Assembly (NCBI GenBank): GCA_037074765.1
Contig: JBAMDO010000028.1
Coordinates: 285,549-349,548 of the forward strand
Direction of reading: 5' to 3'
Source of the DNA: Mansonella perstans
Taxonomy: Eukaryota; Nematoda; Chromadorea; Rhabditida; Onchocercidae
DNA: 64,000 nucleotides
Shown in pieces: positions 24,501 to 36,600 of the stretch; the stretch's first letter is position 1; the number at the start of each line of letters is the position of its first letter. The notes below the pieces were generated by a model that saw nothing but the letters and a program-made list of their open reading frames with translations, searched no databases and had not been told where the DNA came from. Both the position numbers and the translations under genes were made by a program.

Positions 24501-27500
24501 GTTCATTTGTTCGCGATAAGCAACATGACGATAAATAAGTGACGTTTCACCGGAACCGCATACTGCACTCGAACGTTCGAATTCAATACATGGATATTGT
24601 GGACTTCAAAAAAGATTTTAATGGAGGGGACATAGTGTAGAACAGAATCAAATCCTATCGTACATTATGGAACATTGTTGTTGAGCAAAATTTTATCGGA
24701 CTATTGAGGATTGTAAAAAAAATTTCTCTTTCTTTTTAGGTACAAACTTTGCAAGCATTCTTGGATCATCGTACGGCAACGGTATATTGAAACAGGGGTT
24801 GAGATTTTCACAGCTTCGATTACAAATAACACCCGTAGCAAATGTTTGACGGCTAATTGCCGTTGCAGTGAAGTCCAAATCATGATCTGAATTTTGGCGC
24901 AAGTATATCCAGTTGCAAATTTTCAGAACTGAATTCTTAACTTAAGAATCAATTCTTTTAGAATTACCGATAAATTGACCCCATTGCATTAGCATTGCTG
25001 AATAAGTTTCGTGTGGAGTGATACGGTTGGTCCCAAGAAGCTGAAATGCAATTACATTAATTCAGTTTTTCATCTCGCATGCAATTTTTATCAGACCTAC
25101 AAGTAAGCAACCTTTCTAGATACACTGCGCGCATTAGGCTTGCGATAACCAAAATATAGTTTGTTCGGATTCCATCCAACTGGCATATTGAAACCATTTT
25201 CGTATATTGGCGATAATAAGCGTCGAAAATGCGTTTGACTTGCACCCCACATTGTGTGAATTTCATTGTTGCACTGCCCATCATAAGTTCTGAAGATTTG
25301 TAATATCTAAACTTTTATTGATTAAAATCGCCGATTCTAATTGATATCTTGTGAGAAACTTCATTCAATGAGTGCAAAGTAGCGCTCAGACTGAATTTTT
25401 TGGAAATTCGAATCAATTAAATCAATAAATTAGGAAAAGAATGCACTCAACAAAGAGCAGAAGATAAAAGTTGACTGTATCAAATTATCCATACGTATTT
25501 GAAGAATCGATGAAAAAACACAGAAAAAAGTTTTGGCTTTCCTAATTGAAATCAACTGGAACCTGTAACGTGAGTGGAAGCACTGGTCGTCGCAAGGATC
25601 TCGAGTTTGCGCTCGGGAACAACCAGCTAATTGCACAAGCATATCAACATGAGATTTGGCAAGAACAGATTCAATTGAAATGTTCGACGAAAGTTCATGG
25701 AGAGGTAAAGTCAAACCTAGAATTGACCTTATTTACATAAGGCTTTTTATATATATATAAAGCTGCATTCCTCTAACTTCTTAAATATCTCGCAATTCGC
25801 AACTTAGAAACTTTCGCAGTCTATCTAGCAAGAATAAAAAAAAAGTTCTTTAAATAAAATACTTATCAAGCAACAATTTATCTGATAGAAATCATAAAAA
25901 TGAAGTATCGGAATAACGAAATATTTTTGTGTTATAGAAACATCACAGGATAGTTATGAAATTTCGTGGCAAATTTCATAGTATAAAATTTTATAACTTT
26001 ATAATATAAGAGGAGTTTAACTACTTCTTATTTAAAATATTCCGAAGTAATTTAGAATGTAATTGATTTAATCTAAGCTTTAATAACTGTTTTAATAACT
26101 TTGTAATTTAATAACTAAGTTAATCCGACTGGTTTGTTTAGTGTACTAGCTAGAATCTAATTCTCGAAAATTGTCGATTTTTTAACTTTCAATAAACTAT
26201 GCCGTTGGATTCGTCATACATGCTCGATTAAATTTCAACAAAGTTCCCATGCATCAAACACATATCAGAGTAAATTTTGCATGAAATTTGAAACTCCTGA
26301 AATTCGAAGTGTAGGCTGGATAAAGAATAAGCGAATGTAGTGTACCTTTTTCGACATGCTTTTGGATAAGACGTATGCTTTCCTCATAAATTTCTCGCGC
26401 ACGACTAAGCTCTATTGTTTGAGGAAATGAAAACTGAAACCATCGCAACAACTCATGTGGGTTAGTTATTTTTGACAATTTTTCACGTGTTTGTTCGATG
26501 GCACTAAAATCAAATTTTGAAATAAATTTTTGTTATGCATTGATAAAACTATGCACATTTCTTGGATGTCGTCATCTATCTGATTTTCATTAAAATCGAA
26601 TTATTTTAAGCAAACCTATCAACATTTTGAGATGCCTGCTGGAATATTTCATGAATGAAACGATCATTTATTGGACTATCTTGAATTCGATTCTGATCGA
26701 TCACTAAACGAGCTTCAGCAATCATCGAACCTACTGTATTACCAGCCATACATGAATACACACCCTCATCACGTTTTGTAACTTCAGAAATGGTCAATTC
26801 TACTTCATCATCTGATACCTAAATCTAGGAAATGATTTTTTCTGGAAAGAGCAAAAGATGCAAAGTTCAAGTGAATAATTGTATTGAAGTTTTTTTACAT
26901 GAAAATGTCCTTTCAGCACAGATATCTCGCCACCATTGAAAAACCAGGTAATAAATGGACGAGGTTCACCGTCAGCTTGACAACGGAATGTTACAGTTGA
27001 GCCTAATGGTACTTTTTGATTTTCTGGAGTTTCTGTAATAACAGGTGGCGAGCTGGAAATAAGACGAATTTCTGCTGAGGCTTCAATTCGTCCATGTGTA
27101 TTCTCCGCAATGCAAGTATATCTAAATAGTTCTTGAACATATAACTCAACGTATTAATCAAATTGAAAAAGCGTAATTTTTTATTCTTCTAAGAGATCCA
27201 ACCATTTATCTTGATAAAGTCAAAATTTTGTTAACAGAGCAATTAAGAATTAAAAATCTAATAAACTTACTTCCCAACATCTCTTTCGAGAAATGGAGAA
27301 ATGTTCAAAGTGGTTTGCTCAAAGTTCATTTCATATTTCTGAGATCTATTTAGCTTTTTGCCATTAAAATACCAAGTTATAGAGGGTCGAGGCATACCAG
27401 TTACCTATAATATTTTAAATACAGAAGATTTCAAAAAAATTTTTTTAAGTTTCTAAAACGTATCCATTTCGAACTCAAAAGAAATTATGGGGAAAAAGAA

Positions 27501-29463
27501 CCTCACAGTCAAGACGAACAGTGCTTCCTTCACGATATGAACGGTCTTTCGGTTTCAGGTTAAATTCTAATGCAGAAGGACCATCAAGAATTTGACGTGG
27601 AAGACGAGAATTGCTATAATTTATTTTAATAAGACAATTGTTAAATTTAAGATAAAAAGAATGATGCTGGCAAAATTGAAGAAAAAAATTGATTTCCAAA
27701 AAAATTTGCCGTATGAAAGTAATATTTAATCAATGACGCAATGCAATTTATCTAATGAAACATCATAATTCAGCGAAATTACAATTGATGATATTTTAAT
27801 TTCTCTTGCATTATTATCCACTTTTTCTCTCTTCAAATTACCAGCACTCAATTGCACAGATATGGATGATCTTACACTTGCTATCTTTTTTAAATAAAAT
27901 TCATTTTGTCCGATCTAAACTAGCCATTTTCCAAAAAAAGATCATCTTTTTTTGTTGCTTTTTTCCTTGCATCCATATTAAGACTGTATCACTTTTTTTT
28001 GGACATTTTAAGCATATAGAAATGTAATAAGTTCGAATTTGAGAAAATTACTTGTAGATAAAAGTAACTGGAGCATTATCGATTTCACATTTTACACCAC
28101 ACTTATTATCAAGCAGTTTTACTTCGAAGCATCGAAAATCATTATTTTTAAGTGATGAGAACTGCCGTCCACGAAGTCTACCCGGATTGTAACACAACGG
28201 TGATATCTTGCAATGTTGATTAATAAAGTTAACCAAAGGTAACCATCTGAAATGATAAGAATTATGTATATTTACTTACAATATGCTTAATCCATTTACT
28301 TACAATATGCTTAATCCACTTCTTAAGTTAAGTATATCCAGAAATAACACTCCAAAGTATACCAGAAGTAAAATTTGAAATATAATTGCATCTCTCAAAC
28401 TCTTGCATTGAAAACAATTGAAAAAATATTTTTCGTCCTTACAAAACGCTATTCATATTAAGAATACTGCAAGAAACTTCCATGAAACGCGAATTCGAGA
28501 CAAGCGATGATTTTCATCTAATAAATCAAAGTCACCCTTCTCTTCCTCAATGACTTAGCAAACTTTCGCTTTGGAAATAAATCATAATTTTTCCTTTTTT
28601 TTTTTGAGGAATATTACTATTGCTCTTCCTTTTGTCGACCATTTTACCATTATTTAATTTTAATTATAGATTAATGAAATAATCTATACCTGCAATCGCA
28701 GTTCAATGGATTACCGCTTAAAATAAGTGTTTTCATTCGGGTTGAAGAATTAAAAAATTGTCCTGGGAGTGTTTGAATAGCATTATCAGCCAAATTCAAC
28801 ACTTGAAGATTTGGCAAGTTCCGTAATAATTGCTGCTCAATGTAACTAATATTGTTGTCTGATAAGTCGATGTGATGTAGATTGGTAAGATGTCGGAAAC
28901 TGAGCATAGGAATTGATTTCAAACGGTTTCCTGCCAGCAACAACTTTCTAAGCTTCAACATTCCGTCCAATGTCTCCTGAATTACATTTACGACAATTCA
29001 AAATATAAAGTATCAGCTTGAAATCAAATTATTGTTATTTCTATCATTTTCATATAACAGCTGAAGTGATTTATTTGTTAGGAGCAATCGAAAATTCATC
29101 AATGATTGCTTATGCAGGAAAATGTTGAAATCTGAAAACGCTGAAATTTTTTTTCTGGAAATGAAATTTTTAAATAACTATAAGAAATGCCTTTTCAAAT
29201 GTACGAATGCGATTCCATGACATCAGCAAAAGTTCTAATTTCTCCAAATTCTTAAAGTCATTCTTGGAAATCTTCACCAGGCGATTATTTCGCAGATCTA
29301 ACACAGTAGTATTTACTGGTAAATGTCGGGGTATGGCAAATAGTGACTGTCGACGACAGTCGACTAATTTTTCGTGGCAGAGACATCGTTCCGGACACTG
29401 ATCCGCTAACGCCTCATTGCTTCTCAGTAGTGCCAGAAATAAAATAGAAAATAACCAAGACAT
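21523..29463 (-). CDS. pxn: Peroxidasin (LRR, two Ig, animal haem peroxidase)
   Basis: Twenty-two phase-consistent exons from 29463-29191 down to 21664-21523 give about 1140 residues. A signal peptide ([19 protein letters not shown]) precedes an LRR N-cap ([14 protein letters not shown]), five leucine-rich repeats and a cysteine C-cap (NPLNCDCRW). Two I-set Ig domains follow, with LDCE to YTCIAEN (exons 4-6) and FRCQADG to YSCMAGN (exons 6-7). The peroxidase domain shows the distal Gln/Asp/His in GQFIDHDLD, the distal Arg and haem-linking Glu in DFRANEQLGL, and the proximal His in [10 protein letters not shown]. Peroxidasin is secreted and makes hypobromous acid that forms sulfilimine crosslinks in collagen IV of basement membranes. 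The protein ends soon after [15 protein letters not shown], so the C-terminal von Willebrand C domain of vertebrate peroxidasin is absent. Exon 1 apparently ends at a GC donor (see findings). Confidence 0.96.
28276..28321. repeat. Tandem duplication of about 24 bp in peroxidasin intron
   Basis: TTACTTACAATATGCTTAAT occurs twice in direct succession within the intron between peroxidasin exons 2 and 3. A simple local duplication with no evident role. Confidence 0.75.
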
Positions 29464-30638
29464 TGATGGAAGAATGAATTTATTGATGCAAGTGAGTGAG
29501 AACTTACTTACACCAAAACATCTGCTATTCAACTTCTGAAAATAAGTTACCATGATTTATCTTAAAAGTTATCTTACTTTACCTTAGATATGAGTACTTT
29601 TCTTACTCATATCTTTTACTTGGTTACTTTGCTACTTTCAATGTTGAAAGGATCCAAACTAACGAAAGTTTATCATTATCCAGCTATTAAGCATGCACAA
29701 TCCTGAGAAATTAACTTCCAAATTTAAGAATTCCTTGAAATTCTTCAAAAAAATTTGAAATTCTCAAAAATTTTTTAAAAATTTGGGAAAATTCCAAATA
29801 CCCACCCATAGTACGATGAACAATGAAAAATTATAATTATCTTTCTTCAAACTTAACAAAGGGCCATAAATAAAGGAGTGCATGTTTTTTTACAGGAAAC
29901 TGAAGATTTCCAGCAGCTGTTCGTCTATTTCCGATCACGAGTTGTATTTATCCTTTGATTGATTTCGCTTCCTATCCTTCTTGCTTCCCTCTCCATATTT
30001 AATACATCATTAAATTAATCAAGTGATTGAACTATCACTGAGAAGTTAAATTTTTGAGACATAAAAACGATATTTTCCCTTTATGATTTATATCATCAAA
30101 AAGAAAAAAACATTTACTCGTAGCAGTCCAACTAATAATAACTGATGATCAGAAGAATGATAACATTATAAGCCGAAGTTTTCATGAAAATATTAATTAG
30201 AAATACTATCAAGGATTAGTTTTGATCGCATAAGAAAAAATATATATCTCAAAATTATCAATAAATAATTTCTGTTACAAATTCATTGTTGATTCGCTGA
30301 ATAAACTCCGTAATTCGTTTAAGTTACTTTGATTTTGCTTTTGATAAATGTACTAGGCTTAGATTTCTATTGAAAACCTCTAAATTATCATATGTGTAGT
30401 AGAATTGTGTGCCAACAGAAACTACTGTTTACAATAAGCAAACAAATCCAAAGCATTGCAATAGCAACTTGATAATTAAGTGATTATTTTTCATGATATG
30501 AAGCATAATGTATTATTTCCTGTTCATATTATTTTCCTGTTTCAAGACAAATAGTCGTTGTTTCATGAATTTCAATATGGTTCAAGATATTTGAAAAAAA
30601 AACACGGTTTGCAACCAAACAGAATTTGTTGTAATAAT
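29464..30638. other. Spacer between peroxidasin start and GNB1L-like stop
   Basis: About 1.2 kb, AT-rich, holding the peroxidasin promoter and 5' UTR and the GNB1L-like 3' end. Short direct repeats of the type TTACTTTA/TACTCATATC occur at about 29560-29620. No coding signal was found on either strand. Confidence 0.55.
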
Positions 30639-32908
30639 TTAATCATTATATAAATTCCATATTGATAATTTTGTATCCTTTGAACAAACAAACAACAGTC
30701 GCTGATGGCTAATTTTAGTCCAGTATAAACAATTGATGATTTCAGCATGAAAATCTAGGACGACTCGTATTGTTCCCGTTTTCACGGAATTTATACGCAC
30801 TGTTCCATTCCAGTATCCAGAAGCAAGCTCTTTGCCGCAATTTGAAAAGGAGAGAGAAGAGCAGCCACCAGCTCTGCAATAAATTTCTTATTAAGAGAAA
30901 CGAACATTTGTAACAAAAATATGCATAGTGCTGTTTTCTCAAACAATGTAATCTTTGCATACTCACAGTACTCTCATTTAAGTATTCCGAAAATTTTTAA
31001 TTTTTTTTTTAAATGGTTTCCAATTTCGAATATATCTTATCAATTAGCATTACTCTGTATATTTAGAATTTGGATCAGTGACAAAAAGTTCGTTAGCGTT
31101 AAAGTTCATCAATAATGAAAAGAATCATTTAAAATATGAAGGTATTACTAAACTGGCAACTGACTTAATCTGCATTTCATTCAAGATCTCTTCATATTTT
31201 ATGTAAAAAATGTTTTATTCATATAAAATTAGACAATTATTCCAGCAAAGAGCCTTTCGTAGTAAGTATTCCATTCAAAAAATTATTCACTATTTACTCA
31301 AACTTTACATTTCATCAGAACTCACTTTCGAGGGAAAAAAATTTCTTTCTGAACAGTGATTTCATCCATTCTCACATTGATTAACATCAAGGGCGGCTTA
31401 ACAGACGATACAGCTGATGTATTAGCAAATGATGCGCAAGCAAGAACAGGTTCGGAAAACAGCTTTTTCTGAAATACATTGCATGAGTTCCTTAAAAAAA
31501 AATGATCCGCAAATATTTGAAATAAGCAAAATTATTTTAACTTGGTTAATCTCAAATTTACTACATACCTTATCTATAACACTAAAATCCTCAATATTCA
31601 CAACTTTTATTTCTCCTGTTTCGAAACCACAAGCTAAATATCCATTATCAGATATCGAGAAAGTCAAGAGCGCACTCGTATCATCATTAGGAGACCAGGT
31701 TCGAGATATCTGCTTCGTTGCGTCGGCGATAACACCGATCAAACATTTGCCAGTCTTAAGATAAATGTATTGACAAAAAAACAAAATGCAATATTACAAA
31801 AAAAAAAAAAAAAAAAAAAAAGTTACAAGGAAAGAAGAAAAAAAAACATAATTGGGCTAGAATTACCTGAAGAAATGGATAAAATAACTGAGATGCATGG
31901 CAAAATGCGCCACAAAAGCCATAGAATTCTGTACGTATCGTCTTTGTAGGACAGAAACTTAATATCTAAAGAATATCACATTAAATGAGATGATTTTCTA
32001 TAATACATGTTTCCAAATCATTTAATTCAGTGTTAAAACATGCATTCAACTACATTCAATATGTAGCCTTATTTCGACAGAAGAGTTAAATGTTCGCTTG
32101 AGTGACATAAGTATTTTTGTCTATCTTACTTTGAAACATTAATGAAAAGTCTTAACCTTTGAAGTTTTATCCACCGATAGTAATATAACTGCATAAGCAC
32201 GAATATGCACAAATATACAATCCTTTGTAAATTGTCCCACTGCTACTATTGACCTATCATTCGGATCAGCTAGAATAGAATACAAACAAATTCACTAAAG
32301 CATAAAAGTTAAAATTTAATTCAATGGAAGAATGCTTGTGATGACGTGAAAACAGATATCTATATATGAAAAATAATTACCACAACTTACTCATCATTTA
32401 TTACTATCATTTAATTATCCAACTAGAACTAGTATCTACTGACCACTAAACTTTAAACAATGTAGAAATATTCCTATAAAATTGCTTTGTGTTTTGATAT
32501 AAGAAATTTAAACACTAGACTTTTATCAATTTAACACAATAGATTTTTATCAATTTAACACAATAGACTTTTATCAATTACTCAAATACTTCACCTCCAA
32601 GTAAATCCGTCCAATAATTACCGCAATGTTTGCAAAAAACTAGTGAAACTTATTATTAATATTGAAGAAATATGGGTTAGATATACACCTGAATTGGTAT
32701 TATTATAATTTATTAAAAGATAAAACTGACCATAAATTGTGGAAGTGAGTAAATGAGTTGTGGATGAATATAAGGTACATTTCCCATTTGTAGTACCAAC
32801 AGCCAAATGTTGTTCATCATTTATGAAGAGAATTGAGGAACATGAAACACCACCAGCGAAACCATAATGGACAAATAAAGGAATTGGTTTTTTCATTGTT
32901 TTTGACAT
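30639..32908 (-). CDS. GNB1L-like WD40 repeat protein
   Basis: Six exons (32908-32731, 32269-32157, 31965-31867, 31754-31569, 31468-31326, 30873-30639) give 317 residues; human GNB1L is 327. WD-type blades are visible as FINDEQHLAVGTTNGKCTLY, then SISDNGYLACGFETGEIKVV, then SFSNCGKELASGYWNGTVRI, and the terminal blade CSKDTKLSIWNLYND, which matches the SKDQRISLWSLYPR ending of vertebrate GNB1L. The blade following exon 2 (SFCPTKTIRTEFYGFC) also aligns with the GNB1L VDSVCLESVGFC region. GNB1L is a chaperone-like adaptor reported to act with the TELO2-TTI1-TTI2 complex in stabilising PIKK kinases such as ATM, ATR and mTOR. That role is carried over by family inference. The ATG at 32908 opens MSKTMKKPIPLFVHYGFAGG with no earlier in-frame ATG needed. 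Confidence 0.88.
32518..32581. repeat. Tandem repeat, three copies of about 24 bp
   Basis: The unit TTTTATCAATTTAACACAAT recurs nearly three times in intron 1 of the GNB1L-like gene, with single-base differences. A local simple duplication. Confidence 0.75.
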
Positions 32909-33605
32909 ACTAATTCACCGTAACTTCCAATTTTTCATTCCTCCTAACATCACAAAACTGATTCATTAAGTACTCATTTATATAGTATCATGTATCTCAC
33001 ATATTACTAGGAATACAAGATTTGTCCTAATGTCCACTTTACATTCAACCAATATCATTCTTATCACATTATCACAAAATATCAGCCTACAAATCGCTTC
33101 TCTGATATTTAACAAATGCTACTTGAATAGTTTACACTTTGCTACTTCCTCAGCATATCACATCATAAGCTTTCCGATCATGTCTCAAAGAGATCGGAAA
33201 TTGCAAATTTTTTATCAGACATTCTTATATGTTTTTCGATTCATAAGATTTATGTCCAAAGCCTAGTTATGGCTCATTATCTATGAAAAAACAGCCATAA
33301 CTTATGGCTCATTATCTATGAAAACACACTCTTCATTTACTATTATACAAAACAATCGTCTTGCATCACTCTCTTACGACAATATTAAACGAATTTTTAA
33401 TTTCATTTTTAAATGTCACTGAACGAAAAAAAAAATCTGACCCACAATCATTTCGGGTTAATCATTCACAGTAAATTGGAACGCCATTTAAGGACAATAT
33501 TTGTAGATGTTTGTAGCATTTGCAAAATGATTTATTGTTTTCCTTATAGTATGAACTTTGAACAAAAACAAAAACAATCACAATGATAAATGTCATCTGA
33601 GATTT
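32909..33605. other. Spacer between GNB1L-like start and symplekin stop
   Basis: About 700 bp between two genes on the same strand. A direct repeat of about 29 bp (ATGGCTCATTATCTATGAAA, twice) lies at 33269-33326. The 700 bp gap is longer than typical nematode operon spacing, so co-transcription is not supported by distance alone. Confidence 0.5.
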
Positions 33606-36600
33606 TTAGATATTTTCTTTGTTTTCCGATTTATCCTAAAAAGAAAAAACATTATTAAACATGTAATCTAACATACTTATTTGTTTTCCAAATCTTACAC
33701 CAAACCTATTAAAAGAAAAATGAAAGAATATTTCATGTTCTGGCTAAAATGAAATTTCCTTAAGCAAGAAATAGAAGCAATCTTTTTTATTCATTTATCA
33801 TATTGTTTCCACTCATTCATTAAAACTTCTTTCCTCATACATTCAGAATCACATCATTACCACTTAATTTTAATCACTTAATTTAGTCACTTAATTTAAT
33901 CACTTAATAATCACTTAATTTATGAAGTGTATTTGTTCAACATATGTTTTTCGAAAACAAAAAGTGTTACTTCTAACAAATAGCTCAGAAAAAGAAATGA
34001 CAGTTTTATCATTAACTGAGCTATAATTCTACTCCTCATTCGTATCTCTAACTACATCCACATTTTCTTAAAGACGGCTGTAAAAAAAAAATCTAGCAAT
34101 GGGTGTTTCAGCTTTTTCTTCCATTCCAATTAAAACTATATAATTAATGTTATGATAATGGCTTACTTCCTCATGAAAGCTTTTTTTTAAATATTTAATT
34201 TTACATCATTTATAATCAGATAATTTGTGAAAATAAAATTGTTCAGCGCACATTTCTATGAATAAAAAATGATGTCTGCCAAACAACTCAAAAGTCTCTC
34301 TCTTACTTCCTTCTTTTTTCTGTTCTGTAAAGCAAGAACTGATTATATTTCCTTCTAACATTTAGGAGTGATGTTGTGATTCTGGATGAAGATAATGAAA
34401 CTCATTCGTCAGAATTCAACAGAAAATGAATGGGAAAACAATACAAACTAAGTGATTATCTGTGTTCAAAACAAAATATCATAAAGTAATACAATAAATT
34501 TCTTGACTGAAGGTTATTCGTTACGGGAAGGCATCAAACGCTGCTAGGATCTAGCTAGTAAAATCTTCTTGTCACTAACTGTCCCTTAATAAATCCACAT
34601 GTCTAAGTAAAATTACTTCTGTCCAGAAAAATCTTTAAATTAAGAAGAATCAAATAGAAAAAAAAACACGCTCACCGGTCGATATTCCATAATGATTTCT
34701 CGAACATGATGATCAATTTTTTTCTGCTGATGAGCTGATAATGATGGGACATAATCTCGTAATGACGCCAATACATCAGTACCTTCTTTTCGTGACTGTT
34801 GCAATAACTCATCAAACTCGTTATTTGTTAAAACTGTTAGTATTGCCTTAAATTCTTGATAACAGATTAAATTTTAAGGTACATGAATATAAAATCTGAA
34901 GATATGCTGTGCATTTGCTGCATCCAAAAACTTCAATCCTCATTACTCAAAATATATATGCATCTATGTCCCTAAATCTGCAGGCACCTAAATTTGCTTA
35001 TCGAAGTAAAAATCATCTTATGCCTAGGAATTACTGAATCTGCAAATCTCAACCCCATTACCGTAAATTACTAAATTAGATTATTTCTTATTAAATGCCT
35101 CAAGAAATCAGGATATTATTTGTGATTGCTTGCATGGACAATACGGTTACTATGAGCACAATAGTATCCTGAGTAAAACTGTACCCATCGTTTAACCTAG
35201 ATTTCATTAACAAATGAAAGTAATTTTCGTCCTTTGCAAAAAAAAAAAAAAAATTGTAAGATCCATCTCGTTATTTTACAATAATTTTCCAGAAATTAAT
35301 AACTAACAAAGTAAGAATGTGGAGCATTTGCAACAGCACAGCGTACAAAATGGGGCCATAAATTTGGATCATTCTTCCATGGTTTTTTGTTCGCAATTTT
35401 CACCAATACATTTGAAATAAAGCCGCCTAGAGCAGGAAAAATTTTATGTGAGCGTGTAACAGTATAAAATAATGTTTCTGAGAAAATTCCATCATCACAG
35501 AGTTGGTCGATTGCTGAACCGATTGCATCCTTTGATGCCGCTAGTTGTGTCAATAAAACATTGATATCTGAAAATGCATTACACAAAGATAAAAATAATT
35601 CTTTCTTCCGCAAAATGATTCATATCTATCTATCCAGAGTTAATTCAGAGAAATTAATATTGGCAAAACACAAAACAGCTAATAAAATATGCAATAAGAA
35701 CCAATCGATCATTATCAAGAATATCATCGCACCAGTTTTAATCAAACTCTTCTTACTGCAACGGCCATAAACTAAACGATCTCAGACAGAGGACACTGTA
35801 ACTATTTAGCAGAAATAAAAACTAACTCTGCAACAATAAATTATTCGCCTCCTGATTGTCGGCATGGATTTTATGCAACGCTACTAGCAATTCACCTGCA
35901 CTTATCGGATGAAGGCCGGTTTTAATACCTGGAATTTCCATTCAAAATTTAACAGTGACGGTAATTTAAAATAACCTTAGCTATAGCTCCGAGTTAATTT
36001 TAACTTTGGACTTACTTCTTCCAACCAACAGTTTATTGAACACAATAGGCACTGATTTCTGATTGACCGGAGTGAGAACAAATTTAGGTAAAATGCTCAA
36101 TATTTGATCCTGAAAATAATTACAATGAGTACCACATATAAATCACTAAATGAATAATAATTCACAAACTTGAAAGTACAGAATCTTCTAAGTCATATTT
36201 TCAATCTTTCGCCTCAGATTTTGCAAAACAAAAATGAAAGCCACTTTCTATTTCTGCGATACTATAAACCTCCCCTATCAGATATAAACCATAACAGGTT
36301 GATAACCTTATCGAGACCGCTCAAAACCGGTATCATTGAGCGAACATCAGTTCTTCCCTGTTCATACAGCGCAGTTATCCTATTTACAAGATCCTGAGTT
36401 GGAGGATCTATAACATAAAGTAAATTAATTTCGTCAAAATTATAGCAGATTCCAGACAGCCGTTAGTTCGAAAAAAAAGTTTCTTGAAATTACACCACCC
36501 ATCAACACACAAACAAACTGCAAAATGCACTTCTTTCTGTGAGAAGATGTACTATTCTGGCAGCAAATGTTTCAGCTCCTTGCGGACAATTTTCAATCAT

